Shown: positions 36,601-46,107 of the stretch, piece after piece | How positions within the stretch are numbered: position 1 is the first letter of the stretch | How the letters are laid out: each line of letters starts with the position of its first letter | NCBI GenBank assembly: GCA_963576475.1 | Contig: OY754970.1 | Location: forward strand, 42,393,147-42,457,146 | DNA: 64,000 nt | From: Molanna angustata | Lineage: Eukaryota; Arthropoda; Insecta; Trichoptera; Molannidae | Reading direction: 5' to 3' | Position numbers and translations under genes: made by a program | Notes under the pieces: model-generated | The model's input: the letters and a program-made list of their open reading frames with translations, nothing else | Told to the model about the DNA's origin: nothing | Databases searched by the model: none

Positions 36601-39600
36601 CTAAATTAATTTATTTGTGCTTATCTTATTAGTGTTTCTTTGTCCATTGTGTGGATCAAAAGTTATAAGATGGGAAAGATGAATAGGTACGCACATCCTG
36701 TTGACATATTTCTAAATTAATTTATTTGTGCTTATCTTATTAATGTTTCTTTGTCCACTGTGTGGATCAAAAGTTATAAGATGGGAAAGATGAATAGGTA
36801 CGCACATCCTGTTGACATATTTCTAAATTAATTTATTTGTGCTTATCTTATTAATGTTTCTTTGTCCATTGTGTGGATCAAAAGTTATAAGATGGGAAAG
36901 ATGAATAGGTACGCACATCCTGTTGACATATTTCTAAATTAATTTATTTGTGCTTATCTTATTAGTGTTTCTTTGTCCATTGTGTGGATCAAAAGTTATA
37001 AGATGGGAAAGATGAATAGGTACGCACATCCTGTTGACATATTTCTAAATTAATTTATTTGTGCTTATCTTATTAATGTTTCTTTGTCCACTGTGTGGAT
37101 CAAAAGTTATAAGATGGGAAAGATGAATAGGTACGCACATCCTGTTGACATATTTCTAAATTAATTTATTTGTGCTTATCTTATTAATGTTTCTTTGTCC
37201 ACTGTGTGGATCAAAAGTTATAAGATGGGAAAGATGAATAGGTACGCACATCCTGTTGACATATTTCTAAATTAATTTATTTGTGCTTATCTTATTAATG
37301 TTTCTTTGTCCATTGTGTGGATCAAAAGTTATAAGATGGGAAAGATGAATAGGTACGCACATCCTGTTGACATATTTCTAAATTAATTTATTTGTGCTTA
37401 TCTTATTAGTGTTTCTTTGTCCATTGTGTGGATCAAAAGTTATAAGATGGGAAAGATGAATAGGTACGCACATCCTGTTGACATATTTCTAAATTAATTT
37501 ATTTGTGCTTATCTTATTAATGTTTCTTTGTCCACTGTGTGGATCAAAAGTTATAAGATGGGAAAGATGAATAGGTACGCACATCCTGTTGACATATTTC
37601 TAAATTAATTTATTTGTGCTTATCTTATTAATGTTTCTTTGTCCATTGTGTGGATCAAAAGTTATAAGATGGGAAAGATGAATAGGTACGCACATCCTGT
37701 TGACATATTTCTAAATTAATTTATTTGTGCTTATCTTATTAGTGTTTCTTTGTCCATTGTGTGGATCAAAAGTTATAAGATGGGAAAGATGAATAGGTAC
37801 GCACATCCTGTTGACATATTTCTAAATTAATTTATTTGTGCTTATCTTATTAATGTTTCTTTGTCCATTGTGTGGATCAAAAGTTATAAGATGGGAAAGA
37901 TGAATAGGTACGCACATCCTGTTGACATATTTCTAAATTAATTTATTTGTGCTTATCTTATTAATGTTTCTTTGTCCATTGTGTGGATCAAAAGTTATAA
38001 GATGGGAAAGATGAATAGGTACGCACATCCTGTTGACATATTTCTAAATTAATTTATTTGTGCTTATCTTATTAGTGTTTCTTTGTCCATTGTGTGGATC
38101 AAAAGTTATAAGATGGGAAAGATGAATAGGTACGCACATCCTGTTGACATATTTCTAAATTAATTTATTTGTGCTTATCTTATTAATGTTTCTTTGTCCA
38201 CTGTGTGGATCAAAAGTTATAAGATGGGAAAGATGAATAGGTACGCACATCCTGTTGACATATTTCTAAATTAATTTATTTGTGCTTATCTTATTAATGT
38301 TTCTTTGTCCACTGTGTGGATCAAAAGTTATAAGATGGGAAAGATGAATAGGTACGCACATCCTGTTGACATATTTCTAAATTAATTTATTTGTGCTTAT
38401 CTTATTAATGTTTCTTTGTCCATTGTGTGGATCAAAAGTTATAAGATGGGAAAGATGAATAGGTACGCACATCCTGTTGACATATTTCTAAATTAATTTA
38501 TTTGTGCTTATCTTATTAGTGTTTCTTTGTCCATTGTGTGGATCAAAAGTTATAAGATGGGAAAGATGAATAGGTACGCACATCCTGTTGACATATTTCT
38601 AAATTAATTTATTTGTGCTTATCTTATTAATGTTTCTTTGTCCACTGTGTGGATCAAAAGTTATAAGATGGGAAAGATGAATAGGTACGCACATCCTGTT
38701 GACATATTTCTAAATTAATTTATTTGTGCTTATCTTATTAATGTTTCTTTGTCCATTGTGTGGATCAAAAGTTATAAGATGGGAAAGATGAATAGGTACG
38801 CACATCCTGTTGACATATTTCTAAATTAATTTATTTGTGCTTATCTTATTAGTGTTTCTTTGTCCATTGTGTGGATCAAAAGTTATAAGATGGGAAAGAT
38901 GAATAGGTACGCACATCCTGTTGACATATTTCTAAATTAATTTATTTGTGCTTATCTTATTAATGTTTCTTTGTCCACTGTGTGGATCAAAAGTTATAAG
39001 ATGGGAAAGATGAATAGGTACGCACATCCTGTTGACATATTTCTAAATTAATTTATTTGTGCTTATCTTATTAATGTTTCTTTGTCCATTGTGTGGATCA
39101 AAAGTTATAACTTTTTTTTAACTTTTCTACGGACAATTCTTGGTAGAACTCCATTTCAAATAATAAATAAATTTGGAATGGTAAAATAAAACCAAAGTTT
39201 TCAGTTCTACTAATTTAATGACACTGACTAGTTTCGGTCATCCAGTGACCATTTTCAGTACACACTTTGAAAATGGTCACTGGATGACCGAAACTAGTCA
39301 GTGTCATTAAATTAGTAGAACTGAAAACTTTGGTTTTATTTTACCATTCCAAATTTATTTATTATTTCAAAAGTTATAAGATGGGAAAGATGAATAGGTA
39401 CGCACATCCTGTTGACATATTTCTAAATTAATTTATTTGTGCTTATCTTATTAATGTTTCTTTGTCCATTGTGTAGATCAAAAGTTATAAGATGGGAAAG
39501 ATGAATAGGTACGCACATCCTGTTGACGTATTTCTAAATTAATTTATTTGTGCTTATCTTATTAATGTTTCTTTGTCCATTGTGTGGATCAAAAGTTATA

Positions 39601-40180
39601 AGATGGGAAAGATGAATAGGTACGCACATCCTGTTGACATATTTCTAAATTAATTTATTTGTGCTTATCTTATTAATGTTTCTTTGTCCATTGTGTAGAT
39701 CAAAAGTTATAAGATGGGAAAGATGAATAGGTACGCACATCCTGTTGACATATTTCTAAATTAATTTATTTGTGCTTATCTTATTAATGTTTCTTTGTCC
39801 ATTGTGTGGATCAAAAGTTATAAGATGGGAAAGATGAATAGGTACGCACATCCTGTTGACATATTTCTAAATTAATTTATTTGTGCTTATCTTATTAATG
39901 TTTCTTTGTCCATTGTGTGGATCAAAAGTTATAAGAAATGATATTATTTTCAGGTTTCTCATCACATCGAGATATAATACTGGGCTCATGGTACATGATA
40001 TCGCTGTGTAAAGTATTCATGGAACATGCTCACCACTCACATCTTGATGACTTATTTAGACTCGTCGACGCCCATCTTAAAGATATTTACCTCAAACAGA
40101 ATTCTATACAAACTTCATCCATTGAAAATAGAGGTTTCAACAAGTACTGTTATTTAAATCCTGGACTTTTTGAAAATTAA
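24503..40180 (+). CDS. Dronc: CARD-containing initiator caspase, Dronc/caspase-9-like
   Basis: Six coding exons (24503-24634, 25817-26024, 27898-28202, 28869-29098, 29460-29617, 39954-40180) join in frame to 419 aa. Residues 1 to about 100 form a CARD (LLPILLEKEVFSDKMIE … LDIQRRGPKAFDKLIE). The p20 part has RGVLLMINN, catalytic His243 in VVISSHG and catalytic Cys291 in FQVCRG (a QVCRG pentapeptide). After a linker containing Asp322 comes the p10 part: SDMLIAHSTVPG, then GSWYM at 355-359, ending FNKYCYLNPGLFEN. CARD caspases are apoptosome-activated initiators that cleave effector caspases; in insects the role belongs to Dronc. Two oddities lie at the exon 5 end and in intron 5: a four-fold donor duplication and an 8.3-kb tandem array. 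Orthology is inferred from domain order, not a tree. Confidence 0.93.
24635..25470. other. caspase intron 1, left part
   Basis: A/T-rich; nothing recognised except T-rich low complexity just after the donor. Confidence 0.4.
25471..25694. mobile_element. foldback element in caspase intron 1, about 110-bp arms
   Basis: Arms run from CCGTTTTGGCACATGTGAAT inward to TGTTGATGTCAACA and back out to ACATGCCAAAACGG, nearly perfect. The right arm contains CTGCCGAAACATGTC, that is GAAAC-AT-GTC after a GGCAG/CTGCC stem, resembling the PLE terminal repeats elsewhere in the window. The hexamer ATATTA lies next to both ends (one extra A on the left), a possible target duplication. Confidence 0.85.
25817..26024 (+). 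CDS. Dronc: caspase coding exon 2 (CARD, second half)
   Basis: Acceptor TTTTTCAG ends at 25816; starts DSSKDAKSRK; includes the CARD motif QRRGPKAFDKL; ends in phase 1 before GTAAGG. Confidence 0.9.
26634..26907 (-). mobile_element. RTE-like LINE 3' fragment, copy C
   Basis: CATACATACCATCACGCCAT tail and the following 270 bases align with the 3' end of copy A, diverged by point changes; ends abruptly at a second retroelement end. Confidence 0.85.
26910..27005 (-). repeat. unclassified retroelement 3' end
   Basis: Its reverse complement (AGCCCTAGAACGGGTATACC … AAATGGTGTGATAAATAAAT) matches 50818-50900 on the plus strand, including a terminal AATAAA-type tail. Probably the 3' UTR of a non-LTR family whose coding part is not here. 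Confidence 0.6.
27006..27610. other. caspase intron 2, nothing recognised
   Basis: AT-rich, no coding or repeat signal. Confidence 0.4.
27611..27815 (+). mobile_element. SINE family 1 (tRNA-derived), best-preserved copy
   Basis: The head has box A-like TGGCACAGTTGGTAAG (27622-27637) and box B GGTTCGATTCC (27665-27675). The body has TTGCTTCTCTGGGCTGGAAA and TTGGAAGAAATTGC and the tail is TTTATTTATTATTATC. It lies 82 bp upstream of caspase exon 3. Confidence 0.92.
27898..28202 (+). CDS. Dronc: caspase coding exon 3 (start of p20)
   Basis: Acceptor TTTTCAG ends at 27897; encodes the prodomain linker and YSMKSRKRGVLLMINNVQF; ends NNKTKQ in phase 0 before GTATAT. Confidence 0.9.
28352..28528 (-). 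mobile_element. SINE family 2 (tRNA-derived)
   Basis: On the minus strand: GGGTCGATGGCAGAGTGGTT (box A) and GTTCGAATCCTGCCTCAACC (box B and acceptor end), with the CACAAGCATTTATG body. Caspase intron 3, abutting a SINE of family 1. Confidence 0.88.
28529..28734 (-). mobile_element. SINE family 1 (tRNA-derived)
   Basis: Minus-strand copy with head GGCCGACAACCGTGGCATAG, box B GGTTCGATTCCC and an ATT-repeat tail that ends exactly at the family 2 head on its left. Confidence 0.9.
28869..29098 (+). CDS. Dronc: caspase coding exon 4 (catalytic His and Cys)
   Basis: Acceptor ATTACAG ends at 28868; carries SSHG and FQVC plus two bases of the Arg codon; donor GTAAGT at 29099. Confidence 0.93.
29460..29617 (+). 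CDS. Dronc: caspase coding exon 5 (p20/p10 linker, first p10 strand)
   Basis: Acceptor TTTTGCAG ends at 29459; the first base completes Arg292, then GDVPDYG. Ends STVPG in phase 1 at the first of four equivalent donors (GTATGG at 29618); alternatives end at 29707, 29797 or 29887 and keep the frame. Confidence 0.85.
29558..29923 (+). repeat. 90-bp duplication of the caspase exon 5 end, four copies
   Basis: Each unit contains the last 59 or so exonic bases (encoding ENVTMRTYSDMLIAHSTVPG), the donor GTATGG and 31 intronic bases ending TTATTGTCAG. The period is 90 bases (30 codons) and no stop lies inside, so read-through stays open. The copies are almost identical; only the fourth has GGGATTTTTT in place of GGGATGTTTT. 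Confidence 0.95.
30045..30190 (+). mobile_element. LINE 3'-end fragment, L2/CR1-like tail
   Basis: LKKQLKTHLFKKSF-like C-terminus followed by TGTAAAGCGCCCTTGAGATG … CTGCGATATATAAATAA and an ATT-repeat tail. That 3' UTR pattern (AAGCGCcTTGAG … GCGaTATATAAAT) is typical of L2-group LINEs. Confidence 0.65.
30512..30753 (+). mobile_element. decayed Penelope-like GIY-YIG endonuclease fragment
   Basis: NNSKDKIDKLNDSGVYSLHA then a segment with GYIYVDQMCRSLNTHLKEHL, ending KKGKQLDKLEM. The order matches the PLE endonuclease at 51484-51840 (SGIYELN … YIGQTGRAFKTRIKEH … KGRKLDRLE), but the Tyr-Ile-Gly core and most Cys are lost. It belongs to a different PLE subfamily and runs into a CA microsatellite. 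Confidence 0.65.
30752..30778. repeat. CA microsatellite
   Basis: Uninterrupted ACACAC run at the junction between the PLE fragment and RTE fragment D. Confidence 0.95.
30779..31130 (-). mobile_element. RTE-like LINE 3' fragment, copy D, diverged
   Basis: CATCACGCCGTATCCCAG, CTATCTTGACATACATG and later blocks follow the 3' end of copy A in order at lower identity, suggesting an older subfamily. Confidence 0.7.
31157..31300 (-). mobile_element. RTE-like LINE 3' fragment, copy E
   Basis: TACATACATACCATCACACC tail and ACATTTTTCTATCTTGACAC match copy A closely; separate insertion next to copy D. Confidence 0.8.
31612..39936. repeat. 111-bp tandem array, about 73 copies, in caspase intron 5
   Basis: Unit: AAATTAATTTATTTGTGCTT … AAGTTATAAGATGGGAAAGA … CATCCTGTTGACATATTTCT, period exactly 111 bases. 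Divergence is minimal and falls at a few diagnostic sites: TCCACTG versus TCCATTG and TTAATG versus TTAGTG. From about 35069 to 39100 three unit types cycle as a 333-bp higher-order repeat with a few slips. Interrupted once by a PLE foldback (39111-39366). Ends 17 nt before caspase exon 6. Confidence 0.98.
39111..39366 (-). mobile_element. miniature Penelope-like foldback inside the 111-bp array
   Basis: On the minus strand: inverted terminal-repeat arms of about 100 bp (AATTTGGAATGGTAAAATAA … GACCGAAACTAGTC) followed by an extension TGAAATGGAGTTCTACCAAG … AAAAAAAAAG. Flanked by the 13-bp duplication TCAAAAGTTATAA (39098-39110 and 39367-39379), which is array sequence. Same layout as 20937-21207 but a different PLE subfamily. 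Confidence 0.87.
39954..40180 (+). CDS. Dronc: caspase coding exon 6 (p10 subunit)
   Basis: Acceptor TTATTTTCAG ends at 39953; two bases complete Gly345, then FSSHRDIILGSWYM and the p10 helices; TAA at 40178-40180. Confidence 0.93.
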
Positions 40181-40236
40181 TAAAACAAATGATAGATTAT
40201 TTTTTATAAAAGTATTTTTTTACATAAATGTTGTGT

Positions 40237-40242
40237 AATAAA
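40237..40242 (+). promoter_or_regulatory. candidate caspase polyadenylation signal
   Basis: AATAAA 57 bases past the stop codon; another AATAAA overlaps the stop itself (40179-40184). Confidence 0.45.
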
Positions 40243-40657
40243 AGTACCTTATTAACCATAAAACGAGAAAATTGATGAAGCAAAACATTTATATATGTAT
40301 TATGTAAATACAATAGATTGGCCAATATGGTATTTTGTTTATATACTGCGCAAATGTGTTTTAACAATTTCTAATAAGTCAATTTTACAAAATAATATAT
40401 ATTAAGAATTATTTATGTTTTTCTACTAACATATTTATGGGAATATTAACATAGTAAAAATATTCTAAGTATAATCAAAACTATGTTAATAAAATTCATT
40501 ATTTTTTGTATGAAACAAAATTTTGTATTATTTTAAATTAAATAGAAGATATCAAAATAATCTTTTGTATTTTTTTTTCCTTGAAGCAAATAAATTATTA
40601 TTATTGTTTAAGTATAGAATATTTCATTTCCAAAGACATCGAGGTTCAATATGTTCC
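40243..40657. other. intergenic, nothing recognised
   Basis: AT-rich DNA downstream of the caspase. Confidence 0.5.
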
Positions 40658-40840
40658 GATGGGTCGATGGCAGAGCGGTTAGCGTGCTGGTCTAGTAATC
40701 CAGTGGTCGCGAGTTCGAATCCTGCCTCGACCGATTTCGTTTCGACCTATAGCACAAGCATTTATGCTTATTCTATGGAATGAGCATAAATGAACTTGTT
40801 TTTAACAATGACATATTCATTTTAAAAAAAATATATATTA
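40658..40840 (+). mobile_element. SINE family 2 (tRNA-derived), well preserved
   Basis: The head GGTCGATGGCAGAGCGGTTA … GAGTTCGAATCCTGCCTCGACC still pairs as a 6-bp acceptor stem (GGTCGA/TCGACC) and has clear A and B boxes. The body (CACAAGCATTTATGCTTA, AACTTGTTTTTAACAATGAC) and A-rich tail rule out a functional tRNA gene. Confidence 0.88.
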
Positions 40841-40960
40841 AAAATGATTAGTTTTTAGATTTGTATAATTTCTTTATCACAATCATTCCTGATGTCAGCA
40901 ACAAAAAACTTTCGATGATTAAATCTAATATTAAGTGATAGCAATTCATTATATTATAAA

Positions 40961-43391
40961 ACCTAGACCTTACTTCTTAACATCAGTCGTCCAGTATTGT
41001 ACATAGACCTTACTTCTTAACATCAGTCATCTAGTATTGTACATAGACCTTACTTCTTAACATCAATCGTCCAGTATTGTACATAGACCTTACTTCTTAA
41101 CATCAGTCATCTAGTATTGTACATAGACCTTACTTCTTAACATCAGTCGTCCAGTATTGTACATAGACCTTACTTCTTAACATCAGTCATCTAGTATTGT
41201 ACATAGACCTTACTTCTTAACATCAGTCATCCAGTATTGTACATAGACCTTACTTCTTAACATCAGTCATCTAGTATTGTACATAGACCTTACTTCTTAA
41301 CATCAGTCGTCCAGTATTGTACATAGACCTTACTTCTTAACATCAGTCATCTAGTATTGTACATAGACCTTACTTCTTAACATCAGTCATCCAGTATTGT
41401 ACATAGATCTTCCTTATTAATATCAGTCATCCAGTATTGTACATAGACCTTCCTTCTTAACACCATTCATCCAGTATTGTACATAGACCTTCCTTCTTAA
41501 CACCAGTCATTCAGTATTGTACATAGACCTTCCTTCTTAACACCAGTCATCCAGTATTGTACATAGACCTTCCTTCTTGACTCGTGTGTCCAGTATGGTA
41601 CATAGACCTTCCTTCTTAACACCATCATCCAGTATTGTACATAGACCTTTTACTTCTTAACATCAGTCATCTAGTATTGTACATAGACCTTACTTATTAA
41701 TATCAGTCATCCAGTATTGTACATAGACCTTCCTTCTTAACACCAGTCATCCAGTATTGTACATAGACCTTCCTTCTTAACACCAGTCATCCAGTATTAT
41801 ACATAGACCTTCCTTCTTGACTCGTGTGTCCAGTATGGTACATAGACCTTTCTTATTAATATCAGTCATCCAGTATTGTACATAGACCTTACTTCTTAAC
41901 ATCAGTCGTCCAGTATTGTACATAGACCTTATTTCTTAACATCAGTCGTCCAGTATTGTACATAGACCTTACTGCTTAACATCAGTCATCTAGTATTGTA
42001 CATAGACCTTACTTCTTAACATCAGTCATCCAGTATTGTACATAGACCTTCCTTATTAATATCAGTCATCTAGTATTGTACATAGACCTTTCTTATTAAT
42101 ATCAGTCATCCAGTATTGTACATAGACCTTCCTTCTTAACACCATTCATCCAGTATTGTACATAGACCTTCCTTCTTAACACCAGTCATTCAGTATTGTA
42201 CATAGACCTTCCTTCTTAACACCAGTCATCCAGTATTGTACATAGACCTTCCTTCTTGACTCGTGTGTCCAGTATGGTACATAGACCTTCCTTCTTAACA
42301 CCATCATCCAGTATTGTACATAGACCTTTTACTTCTTAACATCAGTCATCTAGTATTGTACATAGACCTTTCTTATTAATATCAGTCATCCAGTATTGTA
42401 CATAGACCTTCCTTCTTAACACCATTCATCCAGTATTGTACATAGACCTTCCTTCTTAACACCAGTCATTCAGTATTGTACATAGACCTTCCTTCTTAAC
42501 ACCAGTCATCCAGTATTATACATAGACCTTCCTTCTTGACTCGTGTGTCCAGTATGGTACATAGACCTTCCTTCTTAACACCAGTCATCCAGTATTGTAC
42601 ATAGACCTTTTACTTCTTAACATCAGTCATCTAGTATTGTACATAGACCTTACTTATTAATATCAGTCATCCAGTATTGTACATAGACCTTCTTTATTAA
42701 TATCAGTCATCTAGTATTGTACATAGACCTTTCTTATTAATATCAGTCATCCAGTATTGTACATAGACCTTACTTCTTAACATCAGTCGTCCAGTATTGT
42801 ACATAGACCTTATTTCTTAACATCAGTCGTCCAGTATTGTACATAGACCTTACTGCTTAACATCAGTCATCTAGTATTGTACATAGACCTTACTTCTTAA
42901 CATCAGTCATCCAGTATTGTACATAGACCTTCCTTATTAATATCAGTCATCTAGTATTGTACATAGACCTTTCTTATTAATATCAGTCATCCAGTATTGT
43001 ACATAGACCTTACTTCTTAACATCAGTCGTCCAGTATTGTACATAGACCTTACTTCTTAACATCAGTCATCTAGTATTGTACATAGACCTTACTTATTAA
43101 TATAAGTCATCCAGTATTGTACATAGATCTTCATTATTAATATCAGTCATCCAGTATTGTACATAGACCTTTTACTTCTTAACATCAGTCATCTAGTATT
43201 GTACATAGACCTTACTTATTAATATCAGTCATCCAGTATTGTACATAGATCTTCCTTATTAATATCAGTCATCCAGTATTGTACATAGACCTTCCTTCTT
43301 GACTCGTGTGTCCAGTATGGTACATAGACCTTCCTTCTTAACATCAGTCATCCAATATTGTACATAGAACTTCCTTCTTGACTCATGTGTC
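40961..43391. repeat. minisatellite of about 40-bp units, about 60 copies
   Basis: Unit ACATAGACCTTACTTCTTAA plus CATCAGTCATCTAGTATTGT. Variants include CACCAGTCATCCAG, TATCAGTCATCCAG and a diverged CTCGTGTGTCCAGTATGG unit. Ordered blocks of these variants recur (starting near 41441, 42121 and 42401), a higher-order structure. Confidence 0.95.
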
Positions 43392-44640
43392 TATCAAATT
43401 TTACATTGTGGATTAGAACCTTGAGGTTTTTCGGGAAAAACCAAACCGAGGGCCCGAGTGTGACCCTTAAGGTGCTTTCAGTAAAAACCAAACTGAGGGC
43501 TTAACTCCGTTTGGTCCAGAATTAATTCTTGACTCCTGAAGTGAATGCAGTTAGAGTAGGTACCCGAATCTCTTCCTATTGTGACATGTTAGCGATTAAT
43601 TCCGAAGATTGAAAACGAGGTCACTAGGACAGATTCTGTTATAAATTAAATAAGTAAAGGGAAGCTTAGTTTAAATTTATAAACCGATCTTCGCTTAACA
43701 AGTCACAATCAATGGCGGCCGCTCCTTGGGTGCGCTGGAGCGCTGAACCGGTGAAATAAAATGAAAGCCAAAACCAATTTATTTATCAACAAACATGATT
43801 AAAAAAATACCGAATTACTTGCAACGTCAGTACAAGAAAGAAGACAGAAATTTTGAGTATCGCGTTATTTAAATAAACGCCTGAAATTATGTAACTATGT
43901 TGACTCGCGGTGCGTAATTGCAAGCGCGCCACAAATGGTATTAAAAATGTATGGAATATAGAGACAACAGTACTGGCCCGTGAGATGAAAGATATCTCAT
44001 ACAAATGCTTAGAAATATATGATGAATTCGGTGCGGCGCTCCGTCTTGTTTGTACCTACCTTAGGAACATAATTTAAGTTTGCCGATTCTATGATAGGCG
44101 GCGCTCGAATCGTTTTGTTTTACCATTTTCAGTCACAAGGTGATATCCGTCGCCGCCTATTGGAGTGGCAAGGTCTAAGGTCCGGACCCGTTAAGTAAGT
44201 TGTAAGTAAGTAAGTTGTCAAATTTGTGTTATTGTCATTGAGTTTGTTTAATTATAAATTGCCACTCATTGGTTTTTGTATAATTATTCTACGTGATTGT
44301 ATGATTGTGTTCAGTATGGATTTTCGTGTTATTTAGCCTTATAGTAATTATTCTACTAGTTAATTATTTATAGAATTCCATAAACTTTATACTGTTTGTT
44401 GTGTCGGTTGAACAAATTCAAAATTTGCAACGATATGTTCATTGATTTATATATACTACGTACATGTCATTCTTGTATTTACAGCGTTTTTTTGTTTTTT
44501 TTTATCCAACGAACCGCCAAACTTATTAGTTAGCGGCCGCCACTGGTCACAATAAGAAGACAACGTATTCACAGAGGATGATTACTAAATACTCGGGTGC
44601 ATGTACCATCAAATTAAATATTTACATTCAGTGGGAAAAT
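43392..44640. other. intergenic, less AT-rich, no gene recognised
   Basis: Two imperfect repeats of ACCAAACCGAGGGC/ACCAAACTGAGGGC lie at about 43440-43500, and GCGGCCGC occurs near both 43715 and 44533 in partly inverted context. That hints at an old element, but boundaries could not be fixed. Confidence 0.4.
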
Positions 44641-45300
44641 TAAGCAGAGTAAGGAAACACATTAGACCCTTTGATAAAACTACAAAAATCCGTTTTAAAG
44701 ATAATCTACAAGGTACCAATCCGCACTCCATCCGACGCATTATTTAACGACTTTAATATACTAAACATATCACAATTATATGCAAAGAACGCTTGTACAT
44801 ACATATATAAAAACATAGACAAACTTGACTCTACGCAAACATCTAGACCAACTAGACAGACCGAACAGGCTAAACTCCTAATACCTAGCCTCAAGACAAC
44901 TTTTGGACAAAGAAATTTCCTGTATTTTGGAGTCAAATTATACAACAAACTACCTTTAACACTTAGACAAAACAGTAACTTTAAAATATTTAAGCGAGAC
45001 ATTAAAATTTGGATTAAAAAAAAGGGCAGAGACTATATTAAAAATAAATTAATCACCTGAACTCTGAAAATACTCCCATAGTTACTAACCAAAACTGAAA
45101 ACTAATAAGACATCTATACACTGTCTCAGAACAGGTTTTACCTAGTGAGGCAGTTTATGACAATAGTAAAATATCTGGTAACTATTATGTAACCTAAGTT
45201 AAATATATTATAATGCATTAAAAAAAAAAAAAATTTGTTACTAGATTTAAGGAAAAATTGTATTTTATATAATAAATAAATAAATAAAATAAATAAATTA
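44640..45300 (+). mobile_element. 5'-truncated non-LTR retrotransposon, 3' end
   Basis: The frame at 44671-45060 (129 residues) has LQKSVLKIIYKVP, ILNISQLYAKNA and YFGVKLYNKLPLTLRQ then FKRDIKIWI, the C-terminal layout of Jockey/CR1-type elements. It is followed by a short 3' UTR and a TAAA-repeat tail (45270-45298). Confidence 0.75.
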
Positions 45301-45780
45301 GGTACACTTACATTCCATATATTGAGTTACACTTGATTTATACACACAAAATAAAATAAGTAAATCAGTATTCAGTACATTAACTATAGAATTTAAACAA
45401 TAGAAAATAACAGTTTCGTAAATTGAAAATAACGCGCGCAGTTAAAGTTTCACTAGAAGACCAGGTACTAAAAGAGATGATTAACAAACACAGGGTCATT
45501 GACCACCCTGTTACTATGTACCGTACCCTCCTCCTAGGTAGATTCATATGATGAAAAAGAATAAATTGTTGTACAGTCGATATAGAGTGGATCAGTACAC
45601 ATAATGACAAAGACATGTGGTGTTAATCCCGGTCTTGTATTTGTGTTTTTATTTTGTATCTTCTGACTTTCAAAATGTCTGTAACCCTGTATTTAATTTG
45701 AAGAAAAACGTTTTATTTGATTTTTGATTATCATTACCTTGGCATTTTATATTAAATATGATATAACCAACATGTTAACT

Positions 45781-46107
45781 TCATTTATGTCTCTTGTGAC
45801 TTCTTGAATGTCCACCTTCCTTTCTATGTTGTCTGTCTATATCATGTTTCCTAGAATAGTTTGAAGAGTCCTTAGAGTGGGACCTTGAGTAGTGTTTTGT
45901 CGTTTCCTTATCTTGTAATTTTGTATCGTTTCTTGCATCAATATAATAATCATATTTATGTGATTTTGATCCTGTAGAATCAGAATATTTTTTAGTCTTC
46001 TTTCTATGATAATTATCATCATCTCTGGTATTATTACCAGATGGATAATACTTATTTTCAGTTGATACATTTTGTTTAGAATCCAAGTAACTGGCATATT
46101 CTGCCAT
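45781..46107 (-). CDS. SNRNP48: SNRNP48 last coding exon
   Basis: Acceptor TTTTTCAG ends at 46108; MAEYASYLDSKQN then a Lys/Ser/His/Arg-rich tail ending SRSHKRHK and TAA. AATAAA on the minus strand at 45717-45712 is a likely polyadenylation signal. Confidence 0.92.
   Translation of the reverse strand: MAEYASYLDSKQNVSTENKYYPSGNNTRDDDNYHRKKTKKYSDSTGSKSHKYDYYIDARNDTKLQDKETTKHYSRSHSKDSSNYSRKHDIDRQHRKEGGHSRSHKRHK

Noticed and set aside
31612..39936. CRISPR-like array of direct repeats
   Set aside because: Units are contiguous with no unique spacers, in an animal gene intron; it is a tandem satellite.
40658..40735. Leu/Ser-like tRNA gene
   Set aside because: Acceptor stem folds, but the same sequence continues into a common SINE body in other copies, and the variable and anticodon regions are irregular.
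40961..43391. CRISPR-like array
   Set aside because: Contiguous 40-bp repeats without spacers and without cas genes; a minisatellite.
43700..44560. Transposon bounded by the two GCGGCCGC sites
   Set aside because: Similarity of the two flanks is limited to about 11 bases and no target duplication could be found.
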